From Rhizophagus irregularis (Eukaryota > Glomeromycota > Glomeromycetes > Glomerales > Glomeraceae): 64,000 nt of DNA. Of the stretch, positions 10,923-22,016 are shown piece after piece. Both the position numbers and the translations under genes were made by a program. A model generated the notes under the pieces. The model ran no database searches, had not been told where the DNA came from, and saw nothing but the letters and a program-made list of their open reading frames with translations. How positions within the stretch are numbered: the first letter of the stretch is position 1; every line of letters begins with the position of its first letter. The DNA is taken from the NCBI RefSeq assembly GCF_026210795.1, contig NC_089429.1, forward strand, positions 5,642,001-5,706,000. The letters are read 5' to 3'.

Positions 10923-12881
10923 ATGACAAGAAAAGAGAGGAAGAAAGGTCCTACTTGGAGCCATTTCACTATTGTAGGCAAAAATAACGACTCGCATCCT
11001 CCTGTAAATTGTAAATACTGTTTAAAATATTATCAACGAGCCGTTCCCGTACGAATGCAAGAACATTTGGACAAATGCTCAAAAGCACCGGATGATGCAA
11101 AATCACCATCAATATTGAGGGGCAGTATGGATGAAGAATCACTAAATAAAATACACTATCTAGGACATTGTTATCAGCACGGAATAGGGATTGAAAAAAA
11201 TGAAATCAGAGCATTTCAATTATATAAAGAGGCAGCTGAAAATGGACATATTATTTCTAAATACAAACTTGGAAGGTGCTATCAACATGGAATAGGAATT
11301 GAAAAAGACGAAATTAAAGCATTTAAATTTTATTATGAAGTAGCTCAACATAGTCAAAATAGGCACATCATTTCGATATATGAGCTTGGAGAATGTTATC
11401 GATATGGAATAGGGACTGAAATAAGTGAAATTAAAGCGTTTGAATTTTACAATATTGCAGCTGAAAGTGGTCATATTACTTCAATATATAAGCTTGGAGA
11501 ATGTTATCAACATGGAATAGGAACTAAAATAAACGGAATTAAAGCGTTTCAACTTTACAAAGAAGCAGCCCAAAAAGGTCATGTTACTTCAATGTATAAA
11601 CTTGGAAAATGCTATTACGATGGAATAGGAACTGAAATAAATGTAGTTAAAGCGGTTGAATTTTACAAAGAAGCAGCCCAAAAAGGTCATACTAATTCAC
11701 TATATAAGTTTGGAGAATTACGTCAATATGGAATAGGAACTGAAATAGATAAAATTGAAGCCTTTGAATGTTACAAAGCAGCAGCTAAATTAGGAGATCC
11801 CGATTCATTGTATAAAATTGGAGAATGTCATCGTTATGGAATAGGAACTGAAGAAAATAAAGCTAAAGCATTTGAATTTTACAAAGAAGCGGCTAAATTA
11901 GGTCATATTACTTCAATATATAAACTTGGAGTATGTTATCAATTTGGAATAGGAACTGAAGAAAATAAACTTAAAGCATTTGAATCATATAAAGAAGCAG
12001 CCGAGAAAGATAATATTGATTCAATACACAGTCTTGGATATTGTCATCAATATGGAATAGGGACTGAAAAAGATAAAATTAAAGCGTTTGAATCATATGG
12101 AAGAGCAGCTCAAAGCCATCATATTAATTCACTATATCAACTTGCAATTTGTTATCAATATGGAATAGGGACTGAAAAAGATGTTACTAAAGCATTTGAA
12201 CTATATAAAGAAGCAGCTGAGAAAGGTGATATTGATTCAATACACAGTCTTGGATATTGCTATCAAAACGGAATAGGAACTGAAAAAAATGACGCTAAAG
12301 CATTTGAATCATATAAAAAAGCGGCTCAAAATGAACATATTGATTCACTATATCAGCTTGGGACATGTTATCTATTTGGAATAGGGACTGAAATAGATGA
12401 AATTAAAGCATTTGAATCATATAAAGAAGCAGCTGAGAAAGGTGATCTTGATTCAATACACAATCTTGGATATTGTTACCAACACGGAATAGGGACTAAA
12501 AAAGATGCAATTAAAGCATTTGAATTATATGAAGAAGCAACCCAAAATGATCATATTGATTCACTATATCAACTTGGAATTTGTTATCAATATGGAATAG
12601 GGACTGAAAAAAATGAATCTAAAGCATTTGAACTATATAAAGAAGCAGCTGAGAAAGGTGATATTGGCTCATTGCACAATCTTGGATATTGTTATCAACA
12701 CGGAATAGGGACTAAAAAAGATGTAACTAAAGCATTTGAATCATATGAAACAGCGGCTAAACATCATCATATTGATTCAATATATCAACTTAAAACTTGT
12801 TATCAATATGGAATAGGAACTGAACTAAATATATTCAAAGCAAATGAATTACAAAAAAGACTATTGTCGTCTTATACATAA
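10923..12881 (+). CDS. BED-type zinc finger plus about 16 Sel1 repeats (652 aa)
   Basis: Single-exon paralogue of the 3144-5642 gene. The N-terminal finger has the same C-x2-C-x14-H-x3-C spacing and a Trp-Ser-His-Phe front. The linker is much shorter than in the first gene, because the stretch between the finger and the Sel1 block is reduced. About 16 Sel1 units follow; unlike the first gene, no two are identical in DNA, so this copy did not undergo the recent 216-bp expansion. The C-terminus ends naturally in a short Lys/Leu tail, which makes this the better guide to the family's true end. No transmembrane segment or other domain is seen. A scaffold role with DNA tethering is inferred only. 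Confidence 0.85.
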   Translation: MTRKERKKGPTWSHFTIVGKNNDSHPPVNCKYCLKYYQRAVPVRMQEHLDKCSKAPDDAKSPSILRGSMDEESLNKIHYLGHCYQHGIGIEKNEIRAFQLYKEAAENGHIISKYKLGRCYQHGIGIEKDEIKAFKFYYEVAQHSQNRHIISIYELGECYRYGIGTEISEIKAFEFYNIAAESGHITSIYKLGECYQHGIGTKINGIKAFQLYKEAAQKGHVTSMYKLGKCYYDGIGTEINVVKAVEFYKEAAQKGHTNSLYKFGELRQYGIGTEIDKIEAFECYKAAAKLGDPDSLYKIGECHRYGIGTEENKAKAFEFYKEAAKLGHITSIYKLGVCYQFGIGTEENKLKAFESYKEAAEKDNIDSIHSLGYCHQYGIGTEKDKIKAFESYGRAAQSHHINSLYQLAICYQYGIGTEKDVTKAFELYKEAAEKGDIDSIHSLGYCYQNGIGTEKNDAKAFESYKKAAQNEHIDSLYQLGTCYLFGIGTEIDEIKAFESYKEAAEKGDLDSIHNLGYCYQHGIGTKKDAIKAFELYEEATQNDHIDSLYQLGICYQYGIGTEKNESKAFELYKEAAEKGDIGSLHNLGYCYQHGIGTKKDVTKAFESYETAAKHHHIDSIYQLKTCYQYGIGTELNIFKANELQKRLLSSYT

Positions 12882-13043
12882 TACATTATTCCAAGCTTAA
12901 TCACCAAAAAAATTGGAATTTGGATGGATCAGTATATACGGTATATCCGTGCGTGTATCCATTCAGAGAATTGGTCACTGCATGCTACGCATGACAATCA
13001 CACTGTGAATTTTTTAGATAATACTGTACAGATGATATTCAAG
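12882..13043. other. 3' flank of the Sel1 gene
   Basis: Short AT-rich flank with no feature seen. Confidence 0.4.
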
Positions 13044-13950
13044 CAGGGCTTGAACTCGCACTCGAGTCAGAATTTTTTTTGATTCGAGTTATATATATTT
13101 GATTTGAGAGTTTTATTTATTTTTTAATTTATTTAATATATAGTAAAAAAATATTCTTTACGATTATAATATTAATTATTAAAAAAAAACGAGGTTCATT
13201 TTTTTAAAAATTAATAAAATTAGATCGGCTAATTTAAATTATCTACCAATTTTTTTTTTATATAGTGTTTTTATTAAAAATTATAAATTTTTTTAAAAAA
13301 GGGTCGGCCATGGAGGTTGAAATATCAACATACCCAATAACTAGACAATCCATTAAATTGTCCGGTCGATCTGTTTTTTTTTAAAAAAAATCATTTTATT
13401 TAATAAAAAATGCATTTTAACATATAACATATATGTTTCATTGTTTTTTTTAATAATAAAAAAAACAAAAATTGGTTCTAATCAATTTCCTATATTTTAA
13501 AAAGCTGAAATTTTTTTTTTAGAATAAAAATTAATTATCTTTTTTAATATTGCTGATTTGCAATTGCATTTGCGGATTATCATTGGTGCATTTATAAATT
13601 CCACAACATTACATTTTTAACTTCTCATTAATATCTTCAACTAATGAAGAATACTTGCTTTGCATTAAATGATGATCACGCGAGTTGAATCAGCTGATCA
13701 TGAATTTTATAAATACGTTAATGAGAAAATTCATATATATTAGATATATATATATTAGATATAAAAAATTTTTGCACTTGTGATAAAATCAAGTCAAAAT
13801 TCGAGTTGAGTGCTAAAACTCGAATTCTGACTCGAATTCTAACTCGAGTACTCTTCAAGTCAGAAATTTTCTTGACGTTGACATACATCGTCCCAAGCTC
13901 AATATTCAAGAATTTTACATTATTAATATATATAAATTTCACAAACTACA
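13044..13950. mobile_element. Possible relic of an hAT-like non-autonomous element
   Basis: The left part (13044-13100) starts CAGGGCTTGAACTCG and continues with ACTCGAG and TTCGAGTT words. The right part (13790-13870) repeats ACTCGA-type words in the opposite sense and is followed by TCCCAAGCTC near 13890. A CAGGG start and short subterminal repeats suit hAT elements, but no clean terminal inverted repeat or 8-bp target duplication could be aligned. The minus-strand Arg/Val-rich frame here is a by-product of the repeats. Confidence 0.25.
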
Positions 13951-15088
13951 TTTCTTTTTTGAAATTATTATTTATAGTTAATTTTCAAATCATTTATGAC
14001 TAAAAAATCATTAAATATAGTATATAGTTTTAAAAGTATTATGCAATTTAATGTATTTATTTTGAGTTACACGCATTTTTATAATCTAATGACTTTTTTC
14101 AATTTTCTAACATGTGAAAAAATTACAACTTGCAATTTGAAAATAAATTTTCATCTTTCTGTTATTACATTCTGATTGCTGAAATTTTTTTTGATATTAC
14201 TTTTGATATTGTTCTTAATAATACTATATTTGGCCTCTTTTGGTATTGCTAGAATTACTAAATTTATTTATCGTAAGGAAAATTTTCTTTAGTTAGATTA
14301 TTTAAGAAAATTTAAAACTCTATATAATTTTTATGTAAATGTATTTAGTTTTAATCTGTTTAAATATACTTAATTCAGTTCAATTACATCACGTGATATC
14401 AACGTTGCCGATGAAAATTATTCACTCCTCTTCTAGAAATAAAATAAGCAAAAATTATTTTATTTTATATAAAAATTCAACGTTTTTTTATTTTTTAAAT
14501 AATATACTGTACACCGAACTTTATTTGCTTTATTGCATATTGTCTTGTTATATTTACCTATTTATATACCGATCATGCAACTACCGCAACTGTTGAAAGA
14601 ATTAAATGATAAAATAAAAAGTACGGTTCTTATACTTATATATGATACTATACATCTCTCAAAAAAATAAAGGTCAAACAGAGATTGATTTAATTAAAAT
14701 AAACGCAAATTTCAAAAATTAATTCAACTCGTTTCGAAAAATTTCACTAGTCGTATAAATTGTACGATCATGAATTGCAGTTAGGAATTTTTTTTAAACG
14801 TTATTACAAAGATACATAATACAGTATAATAATAATATAATGTATATAGAAAATTAATTTATAACGATGGATAAAATAAAAATTTTTTAGCATTATATAC
14901 AAAATACTAAGAAAGCGGAAATCGTTAAAACAATTGAGACTACGTTCAACCGAAAATTTGGCATACAATTTTTTTGTTTTATTATTATTATTATTATGTT
15001 CCTATAACAATATCAAAGCTCGTGCGCATAATACAAATGCTTTAATTTATTTATTTCAATTTCTAATCCATATCTATAACATTCTATA
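13951..15088. other. Intergenic, partly segmentally duplicated
   Basis: No gene seen. About 14650-14900 (CTCTCAAAAA…AATAAAGGTCAAAC…AATAATATAATGTATATA) is repeated at about 23800-24000, so the 3' neighbourhood of the minus-strand Sel1 gene exists twice. Confidence 0.5.
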
Positions 15089-16594
15089 TTAATACAATAT
15101 GACATTTCTGACATTTCTGAACCTTTCCTCCGCTTCTTTATATAATTCACATGCATTGATTTTATTAGCTTCGGTTCCAATTCTGAACCTTTCCTCTACT
15201 TCTTTATATAATTCACATGCTTTAATTTTATTTGCTTCGGTTCCAATTCCAAAATCATAACATTCTCCAAGCTCATATATTGAACTAATATGACCTCTTT
15301 CAGCTGCTTCTTTATATGATTCAAACGCTTTAATTTTATTTATTTCAGTTCCTATCCCATGTTTATAACATTCTCCAAGTTGATATATTGATTCAATATG
15401 ACCTTTTTGAGCAGCTTTGTTATATAATTCAAATGCTTTAATTTCATTTTTTTCAGTTCCTATTCTATAATTATAGCAATCTCCAAGTTCAAATATTGAA
15501 ATAATATGTCCTTTTTCAGCTGCTTCTTCGTATGCTTTAAATGCTTTAATTTTATTTATTTCGGTTCCTATTCCATGTTGATAACAATAACCGAGTTCAT
15601 ACGTTGATTCAATATGACCTTTTTGGGCCGCTTCTTTATATAATTCAAATGCTTTAATTTCATTTTTTTCGATTCCTACTCCATGTTGATAAAATCTTCC
15701 AAGATTATACTTTGAAATAATGTGACCTTTTCCGGCTGCTTCTTTATATAATTGAAATGCTTTGGTTTCATCTTTTTCGGTCCCTATTCCATATTGATAA
15801 CAATAGCCAAGCTCATATATTGAACTAATATGACCTTTTTGAGTCGCTTCTTTATATGATTCAAATGCTCTAATTTTATTTATTTCAGTTCCTATTCCAT
15901 AATTATAACATTCTCCAAGTTCATATATTGAACTAATATGTCCTTTTTCTGCTGCTTTTTTATATGAATTAAATGATTCAATTTCATTTATTTCAGTTCC
16001 TATTCCATAATTATAACACTCTCCAAGTTCATATATTGAAGTAATATGTTCATTTTGAGCCGCTTCTTTGTATGATTCGAATGCTTTAATTTCATTTTTT
16101 TCGATTCCTATTCCATATTGATAACATTTTCCAAGATAATATTTTGAATTAATATGACCTTTTTCAGCAGCTTCTTCATATAATTGAAATGCTCTAATTT
16201 CATTTTTTTCGATTCCTATTCCATGCTGATAACAATATCCTAGATAGTGTATTTTATTTAGTGATTCTAATTGGTTACTATAATCTATTTGGACATTTAT
16301 TTCTTCACTATTATTTTGTAACTTGAAAGGTGAAAGTAATACATTAACATTCTGATCTTCACCCATACGGTCACTAGTAAAGTTGACAATTATTGGTTGC
16401 TGTCTAGATTGTAATTTTGAATCATTCAGTGCCGTTTGACATTTGTTAAGATGGGCTTGCATCCGTTCGGGAACAGCTCGTTCATACTTTTTGGAACAGT
16501 ATTTACATTGCACGGGAGGGTGTGAATTGTTACTTTTGTCTACAATAATGAAATGCTCCCAAACAGGACCTTTCTTTCTTTCTCTTCTTATCAT
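15089..16594 (-). CDS. BED-type zinc finger plus about 10 Sel1 repeats (501 aa)
   Basis: Single-exon minus-strand paralogue. The finger (C-x2-C-x14-H-x3-C) and the linker with a Glu-Glu-Ile-Asn-Val-Gln motif are closest to the 3144-5642 gene. About ten full Sel1 units follow, then two copies of a 22-residue half-unit and a short hydrophobic tail. The ATG sits in the same CCAGATGATAA context as the 3144 gene, and a TATAAATA stretch (minus strand, about 16664-16672) lies about 70 bp upstream. It has fewer repeats than its paralogues (about 10 against 16 and 20), so scaffold length varies widely within one locus. Function beyond a repeat scaffold is unknown. Confidence 0.85.
   Translation of the reverse strand: MIRRERKKGPVWEHFIIVDKSNNSHPPVQCKYCSKKYERAVPERMQAHLNKCQTALNDSKLQSRQQPIIVNFTSDRMGEDQNVNVLLSPFKLQNNSEEINVQIDYSNQLESLNKIHYLGYCYQHGIGIEKNEIRAFQLYEEAAEKGHINSKYYLGKCYQYGIGIEKNEIKAFESYKEAAQNEHITSIYELGECYNYGIGTEINEIESFNSYKKAAEKGHISSIYELGECYNYGIGTEINKIRAFESYKEATQKGHISSIYELGYCYQYGIGTEKDETKAFQLYKEAAGKGHIISKYNLGRFYQHGVGIEKNEIKAFELYKEAAQKGHIESTYELGYCYQHGIGTEINKIKAFKAYEEAAEKGHIISIFELGDCYNYRIGTEKNEIKAFELYNKAAQKGHIESIYQLGECYKHGIGTEINKIKAFESYKEAAERGHISSIYELGECYDFGIGTEANKIKACELYKEVEERFRIGTEANKINACELYKEAEERFRNVRNVILY
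15117..15248 (-). repeat. Tandem 66-bp duplication at the Sel1 gene's 3' end
   Basis: Two 66-bp copies (15117-15182 and 15183-15248) differ by a few bases and encode two copies of a 22-residue segment. They cut across the 36-residue Sel1 period, so the second copy is a half-unit rather than a full repeat. Confidence 0.8.
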
Positions 16595-16890
16595 CTGGTT
16601 ATTGTTTAATCGTGTGTAAAAAAATAACCAAGTTCAGAGAATTGAGACGATAAAAACAAAAGGATATTTATAGGAAATTGGCCAATTGATGCTAATGAAA
16701 AAAGGAAATTTTGTATTACAAAAAAATGTAACAATAAAAGTTCCACATAAACAAATCATTAATCAAGTACTAGAAGAAAGGGAGAATTGTTTTATCGGTT
16801 AATTAACATTAACTACACTGTATGACTGTAAAATGTTACGTTACACAAACGAATTTGACTCCGTAAACTGTTATAAACTGTTCAAAAAAT
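16595..16890. other. Upstream region of the minus-strand Sel1 gene
   Basis: Promoter-side DNA. From about 16700 it aligns with 28700-28800, the start of a segmental duplication. Confidence 0.45.
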
Positions 16891-17042
16891 GGGGCGAGTG
16901 CTGGGAAAAGGGACCATATTGACAAAAAAATTTTTTTTTAAAAAATAACAAAATGTGGATCAGATGGTCAGATCTACAATTATTTTATAAACTTTTTTTT
17001 GAAAAAAATTTCAATTTGGTCCCTTTTCCCAGCACTTACCCC
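16891..17042. mobile_element. 152-bp MITE with AAAT target duplication
   Basis: Terminal arms of about 32 bp begin GGGGCGAGTGCTGGGAAAAG (left) and GGGGTAAGTGCTGGGAAAAG (right, inverted), with three mismatches overall. AAAT flanks both sides (16887-16890 and 17043-17046). The paralogous segment at about 28805-28820 reads straight through a single AAATGG, so it is an empty site. Confidence 0.8.
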
Positions 17043-18236
17043 AAATGGTCATTGTCGCAAAGTTCTAGAACAAACTTAACGATTTACACAAAATCACAAA
17101 TCAAGTAACGTAAATAAGACCAGTAAAAATGGAAATAAACAAAGTTCGTCGGCGTAAAATTTGTTAAGAAAGATCAATGTATCTAAATTAACGTATTATT
17201 CCAAACAAACGATGCTGCAAAATTCGGGTATGAGGAATCGGGTTATAATTTTAATTTACGATTTTACGGAAACAATAACTCCGTCATGAATAAAGTTAAT
17301 TAACCTAATGAAGTTGCGCAGTATCTCTTTAACTGTTAATAAAATTATTTAAATTTGTGCATAACTAGTAGTACTCAGGAAAATGAAATTTTACATCGAC
17401 TAATTAATAATTAAAAATAAAAATTTTATATCTGCTTTTTGAATAATGCACATTTTATTAAAGTGTGAAATTTTTCATGGTTTAAATTATTATTTTTAAT
17501 TTTTTTGTATCGTTATTTCATTCGAATTATGTCTAAACTTAGCCTCAAGCGTTGGCCAAATAAAATTTTTATATGTTAAAAACTTCTATACTTGCCATTC
17601 TTTAGAAATTTAGGTTCAAATTAAATATAATTTTCGGTATTTAAATCATTAAGGAACTATTAATCGCGAAAAGATATGATAATTGGGTACGGCGGTTAAA
17701 TATCATCCAGTTCGGTAAAATTATTTCAACTCTCTTATCCAAACTTGGAAGTTTGAATGAAAATTTATATAGTAATACCATTGAACTACGCCATTTTATT
17801 GATATCACAAAAAGTATAAAAAAAACATACTGATTAAATGAAATTACTATTTATATAATTACCCTTCCTAACGTAGTGAGAGTACAAAGGAAGATTGTTT
17901 CCAAAACCAAATTTTATTATATGTCTTTATTATCATCCCTTTAGAAATTATTTTACGCAATATTTTTATTAAACACAATGTATTCAAATAACTGTAATGT
18001 ATCTAAATTACTATTGTTATGTGCCTGGCATGTATTTGAATTATAATATATTGGTAAGATCAGGATTAACTTGTACTACGTTATCCATTAATTTACATTT
18101 CGTAAATTAATTTGTGACACCCATATGAAAAACAATAATTTAACTATCGCATAACCACATGATGCATAAAATTTTTTCTTGTTCTTATTATGGCAGGAGG
18201 TAAGGGAAGTCAAAAATTAATCCTTACTTATAAACC
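17043..18236. other. Segmentally duplicated intergenic DNA
   Basis: Matches about 28815-29360: shared words include AACAATAACTCCGT, ATGAATAAAGTTAATTAA and a GATTTACACAAAATCA stretch. No gene seen. Confidence 0.6.
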
Positions 18237-18244
18237 AATTAAAT

Positions 18245-19012
18245 ATTTAATTTCGGGAGTGCTAAATTGGCTTCTTTTAGAAATTAATAAAATTTTAGAT
18301 CTTATTAATCATATTACTCTTGAACATATTAACGCTTGAAATATCTGAGGATCACATAACTTTCATAGATTTATTAAAGGTTTCTTTCCTTGTTCGTTAA
18401 TTAGTAGTTTTTTCAAACAATTATTAGTTACGAAATCAAAAGTTGAAATTTTATCATACAATTTTAGGAACGAAATTTTGGATAAATCTATGATTTTTTG
18501 GAAAATGAGGTGTAATAAGCTTAATGAAATTGATAAAGGTTTGGGAATTGATAAAAATGTTAAAAAACAACATTTTGGTAAAGAGCAGTTTATTGACAAA
18601 ACGCGCATATCTAAAAATAAGAAACACTTTAATCTACAATGTCTTCAAAGTCATATTTATTATGGGGTAATACAGTAGATTACTATAATATTATTGATTA
18701 CGGTAGTGTTTCGTAGTTTTATTTTTTATTTTTATTTTTCTTAGCTTGTTGTACTATTAGTTAAAGGTGTTGTGGCGGGTTTTTATATAACATTACCGAA
18801 GTCCATACGAATAATAGTAGTTATGCGGATATTTTAGTGAACCTATTTGGTGTGCAGGATGGTAGATAGTTCTTTTGAACATAGAATCTTAAGTCTCTAA
18901 TAATATTTTTTTTCGATCGTAAATGTTATATCATGTAGATCTTTTCTTTTTTTGTAATTTTTCTTATTTCCTAATAAGGTAATAAATTGACTTAAAAAAA
19001 AAAAAAAAAAAA
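18245..19012 (+). mobile_element. 5'-truncated LINE-type retrotransposon with poly(A) tail
   Basis: The plus strand ends in an A-run (18994-19012). AATTAAAT occurs at 18237-18244 and directly after the A-run at 19011-19018, a likely target-site duplication partly merged with the A-run. Broken coding sequence fills the interior. The open piece near 18478-18678 (Trp-Lys-x-Arg-Cys-Asn … Gly-Ile-Asp-Lys) resembles the end of a LINE ORF2, by inspection only. Homologous flanks at 29250-29420 lack the interior. The copy is dead, truncated and frame-broken. Confidence 0.55.
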
Positions 19013-19800
19013 TTAAATGATCATCTTTAAATTAAGAGAAACGTGATCAAACGTATAATTAATCTACTATTTGAAGACAATTAATCAAAATAATATCTCT
19101 TAAAGATGATACTGTTAAGGGGATTTTACATAACATTGACAAGAGCATTACCGATAATCTAATTTATTCTTTCTTTAATTGGATATCTAAATCCGTTGTA
19201 TTATAACAGAATGAAAAATAATAATTGTTTCCATTTTACTAATTTTTTTTAGGGCAAAGATTATTTTTCAAATTCCAGAATTTATTTTTAGATCAGGTGA
19301 TTTGTCGATCGATAGCGCTGCCTCCAAAAATTGTAGCCGGACCAGGTAACATATAATATTACGTGTGTGACAATTAGAGTTTTTATAAAAAAAATGGCGT
19401 TACTATCAAGACATAAAATACTTCATATGAAAAAAATGAAATAGACCCTCTTTTATTTTATCCAAAAATAAGGATATAATAGCTATTTCTAACACATTTA
19501 TTTTTTAGTAACCATTTAACTGTAAGGTAGAAATCAACTAAGCCTACATATTTTGTTTAAATTCACTTCAAAAAAAAAGCACTACCCTTTCCAAGCCTTC
19601 CGCCTCTAAGATTGGTTGCCGTAAGTAGCGATTATTATATATCGAATTACATCCTTTAGCGATTGTAATATTATAAACGTAAGCTGTAAATTGGCTGTAA
19701 ATACTACATTATTGTGGTTAGCTAAAAGATGGTAATTCTGATTTACAACCATTATATTTACTTGACTTTTGAACTTACACCTAATTACGGAGACCAACAC
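19013..19800. other. Segmentally duplicated intergenic DNA
   Basis: Aligns in part with about 29360-30075 and about 60240-60880 (for example TGATTTGTCGATC near 19298 and 29853, and AATAATATCTCTTAAA near 19090 and 60322). No gene seen. Confidence 0.5.
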
Positions 19801-20640
19801 TACCTGATACTAAAGCATTTGGATCATCATGTAAAGAAGCAGATAAATTGTGTAATCTAGATTCATTGTAAATGTTATAGATATGGAATAGGAACCAAAA
19901 TAAATACCCTATAAATAGGTAATTTTCTAGTTTTTATTCCGAAGAAACTCAGACGCGTAATCATTTTTCTGAAAAATTTTTTAGAAGGCATTATATGAGC
20001 TTGGAAAATGTTATCAATATGGAGTAGAAGTCGAAACAAATAAATCAAAGCAGCACAAGAAAGCGATGTCAAAATAATTAAAATTATTTGCCTAAAAAAA
20101 AAAAGAAATATCGAAACGCTAGTAAAACGTTTCATTAAAATAAATTATTAAAAGAAAATTCTTCTCCCCACTGAATTTCCCACATCAGGAAATTTTTTAG
20201 GCGTAATCCTGCGATGACTTAATGCATAAGTTTTGTAAATTTTTTATGAAAATTTACGTGAACTTGTGTACCCATCGCAGGGCTACTAATTCTTAATTAC
20301 ATCTGATAATTTCTGAATGCACGTGCCCAAAGAGTCGAAGAACCAATCGTCTAAAAAAGAAGAAAGAAAATGGATATTATTTAAAAGAATACAAAGAAGC
20401 AGCTGAATTAGATAACCTTGATTCATTGCGTAAACTTGGATATTGTTAATATTGTTATATGGAATAGAAACTGAAAGAAGATGGAATTAAAGCATTTGAA
20501 TCATATAATAAAGCAGCTTAAAATCTTACTAAATCAACTTGGGATTTGTTATCAATATGAAATAGGAACTGAAATAAACATGATCAAAGCATATGAATTA
20601 TATACAAATTATTATAGTCGTAAATTAATTTAATATAGTA
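19801..20640 (+). pseudogene. Fragmented Sel1-repeat pseudogene
   Basis: Sel1-type DNA survives in three pieces: 19801-19910, 19984-20060 and 20385-20620. All are in the plus sense, with stops and frameshifts. About 320 bp of unrelated DNA (20065-20380) separates the second and third. The end matches the tail of the 3144 gene (AATTATATACAAATTA) and is followed by the same 3' flank (TTTTGAATATAT), so it descends from a gene of that family. Confidence 0.75.
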
Positions 20641-20904
20641 ATGAAAATTTTATATTTTGAATATATCTTTAGGGCGTCATTATTTGGCGACTTGTCACCC
20701 AATCACGTGATTTAATAAAATTTTTGATTGGCTAATTTTATGAAAAATTTTATTGTTATTTTTTAAAAAAAAAACTTTAAAAACTTAGCCAAAACAAATT
20801 ATTTTTTTTTTTAAATATTATATGAAAAAAACATGAATTTTTATTTAAATTTTTTGTAAGATATGACTAATCTAATTTTATTTGATTTTATAATTGAACT
20901 TCTT

Positions 20905-21350
20905 AAATAAATAAAGAATAAAATAAATGAAATAAGGAAAAGAAAAGAGAAAAAGAACAAAGGGGAAGAAATGAAGGAAGGAAAAGAAAAAAAACAAAGG
21001 AACAAAAGAAAAAAGAAACAAAAGGATAAGAAAAAGTGAAAAATGAAATATCATAAAGTAAACAAAATTGAAGTACAAAATGGAACATGAAGTAAAGAAC
21101 AAAATGGAACGTGAAGTAAAGAACGAAATGGAACGTGAAGTAAAGAACATGAAGTAAAGAACAAAATGGAACATGAAGAACGAAATGGAATAGGAAATAA
21201 AAGAGGGAAGAAAGGAAATAAAATGAAATAAAACAAGCAATAGAAATGGATGGAATAAAGAAACGAAATAAGAATAAAGAATAAAGAAAGAAATAAGATT
21301 AGTGTGGTGGAATAAGGAGTAAAAAAACAAAAATCAAAACCAAATCCTAA
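20905..21350. repeat. Polypurine tract with a 24-bp minisatellite
   Basis: For about 445 bp the plus strand is overwhelmingly A and G. Inside it, 21077-21190 repeats AAATGGAACGTGAAGTAAAG-type units of about 24 bp, some shortened. Long antisense Phe/Leu/Ser-rich frames here are composition artefacts. Confidence 0.75.
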
Positions 21351-21379
21351 AAACATACCTTTATTGTAGCATCTCAAAA

Positions 21380-21620
21380 TCAAGAAAATAATGAAACATT
21401 AGTAAATGTGTCATTAAAAAATCAACAAAACCACTTTTTCGAATATTACCTTCCAAGCCCAGTGTTAAACTACCTGAACCCTAGAAAAAAGGAATAAGCG
21501 AAACATTAGTAAATAATTCATTAAAGAAATCAACAAAAAAAAATTTTTTTTTTATATTACGCGAAATAAAAAAAAAGAAATTAGCAAAACGTTAGTAAAC
21601 GTTTTATTAAAGAAATAGAA
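21380..21620. repeat. Three copies of a roughly 35-bp motif
   Basis: A motif built on GAAACATTAGTAAA…CATTAAA recurs near 21388, 21503 and 21587, and once outside the element near 20111. Spacing is irregular, so it is not a satellite. It may mark older nested insertions. Confidence 0.4.
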
Positions 21621-21794
21621 AAGAAAAAGAAAAGAAAAAGAAGAAACAATAAACATACCTGGTTTATAGTAAGAAAAACGTTTTTTAAAAAACAAAAGAC
21701 ACGTTAAAAAAAGATTATCTATAAGCAAATAATCATATGAAGTAGCCAATCAAAATATGTTTATTCACGTGATTTAAAGGTCGCCATATCTTTA

Positions 21795-22016
21795 TGGTAA
21801 TTTTCATCATTACTTAGAGACTGGAATTTAAGATAGATTTAAAATTTTGGCAAAAAATCCAAAATTTTTTCAGCTCGATTATAACTATTATTTTGGTATC
21901 TATATTATCCTTCAAATTATTATATGAAAGTACAAAAAGATCAAATTTATTTGTCGCAATTCTTTTTAATAGATTTGAGAAAATTAAAATTTTAAATAAT
22001 TAGTTTTAATGGTATA
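21795..22016. other. Left flank of the Tc1 element
   Basis: Matches the 3' flank of the 3144 Sel1 gene (AGAGACTGGAAT here, AGAGACTAGAAT near 5857). No gene seen. Confidence 0.5.

Larger units (their letters stand above)
20663..21794. mobile_element. MULE-like non-autonomous element with 9-bp target duplication
   Basis: ATATCTTTA occurs at 20663-20671 and again at 21786-21794. The DNA between has inverted ends: both contain, reading inwards, GGCGAC, AATCACGTGA and TTTGATTGGCTA. A 9-bp duplication with long TIRs is typical of Mutator-like elements. The left end carries about 14 extra bases, so the right end may be trimmed. The interior has no transposase and is mostly a polypurine tract. The left flank matches the 3' flank of the 3144 Sel1 gene near 5756-5790, where no element is present. 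Confidence 0.65.

Noticed and set aside
13718-14003. Overlapping small frames on both strands
   Set aside because: They arise from ACTCGA-type repeats; no domain or paralogue.
20878-21383. Long minus-strand frames rich in Phe, Leu and Ser
   Set aside because: They are the antisense reading of the polypurine tract, where stops are rare by composition; no protein character.
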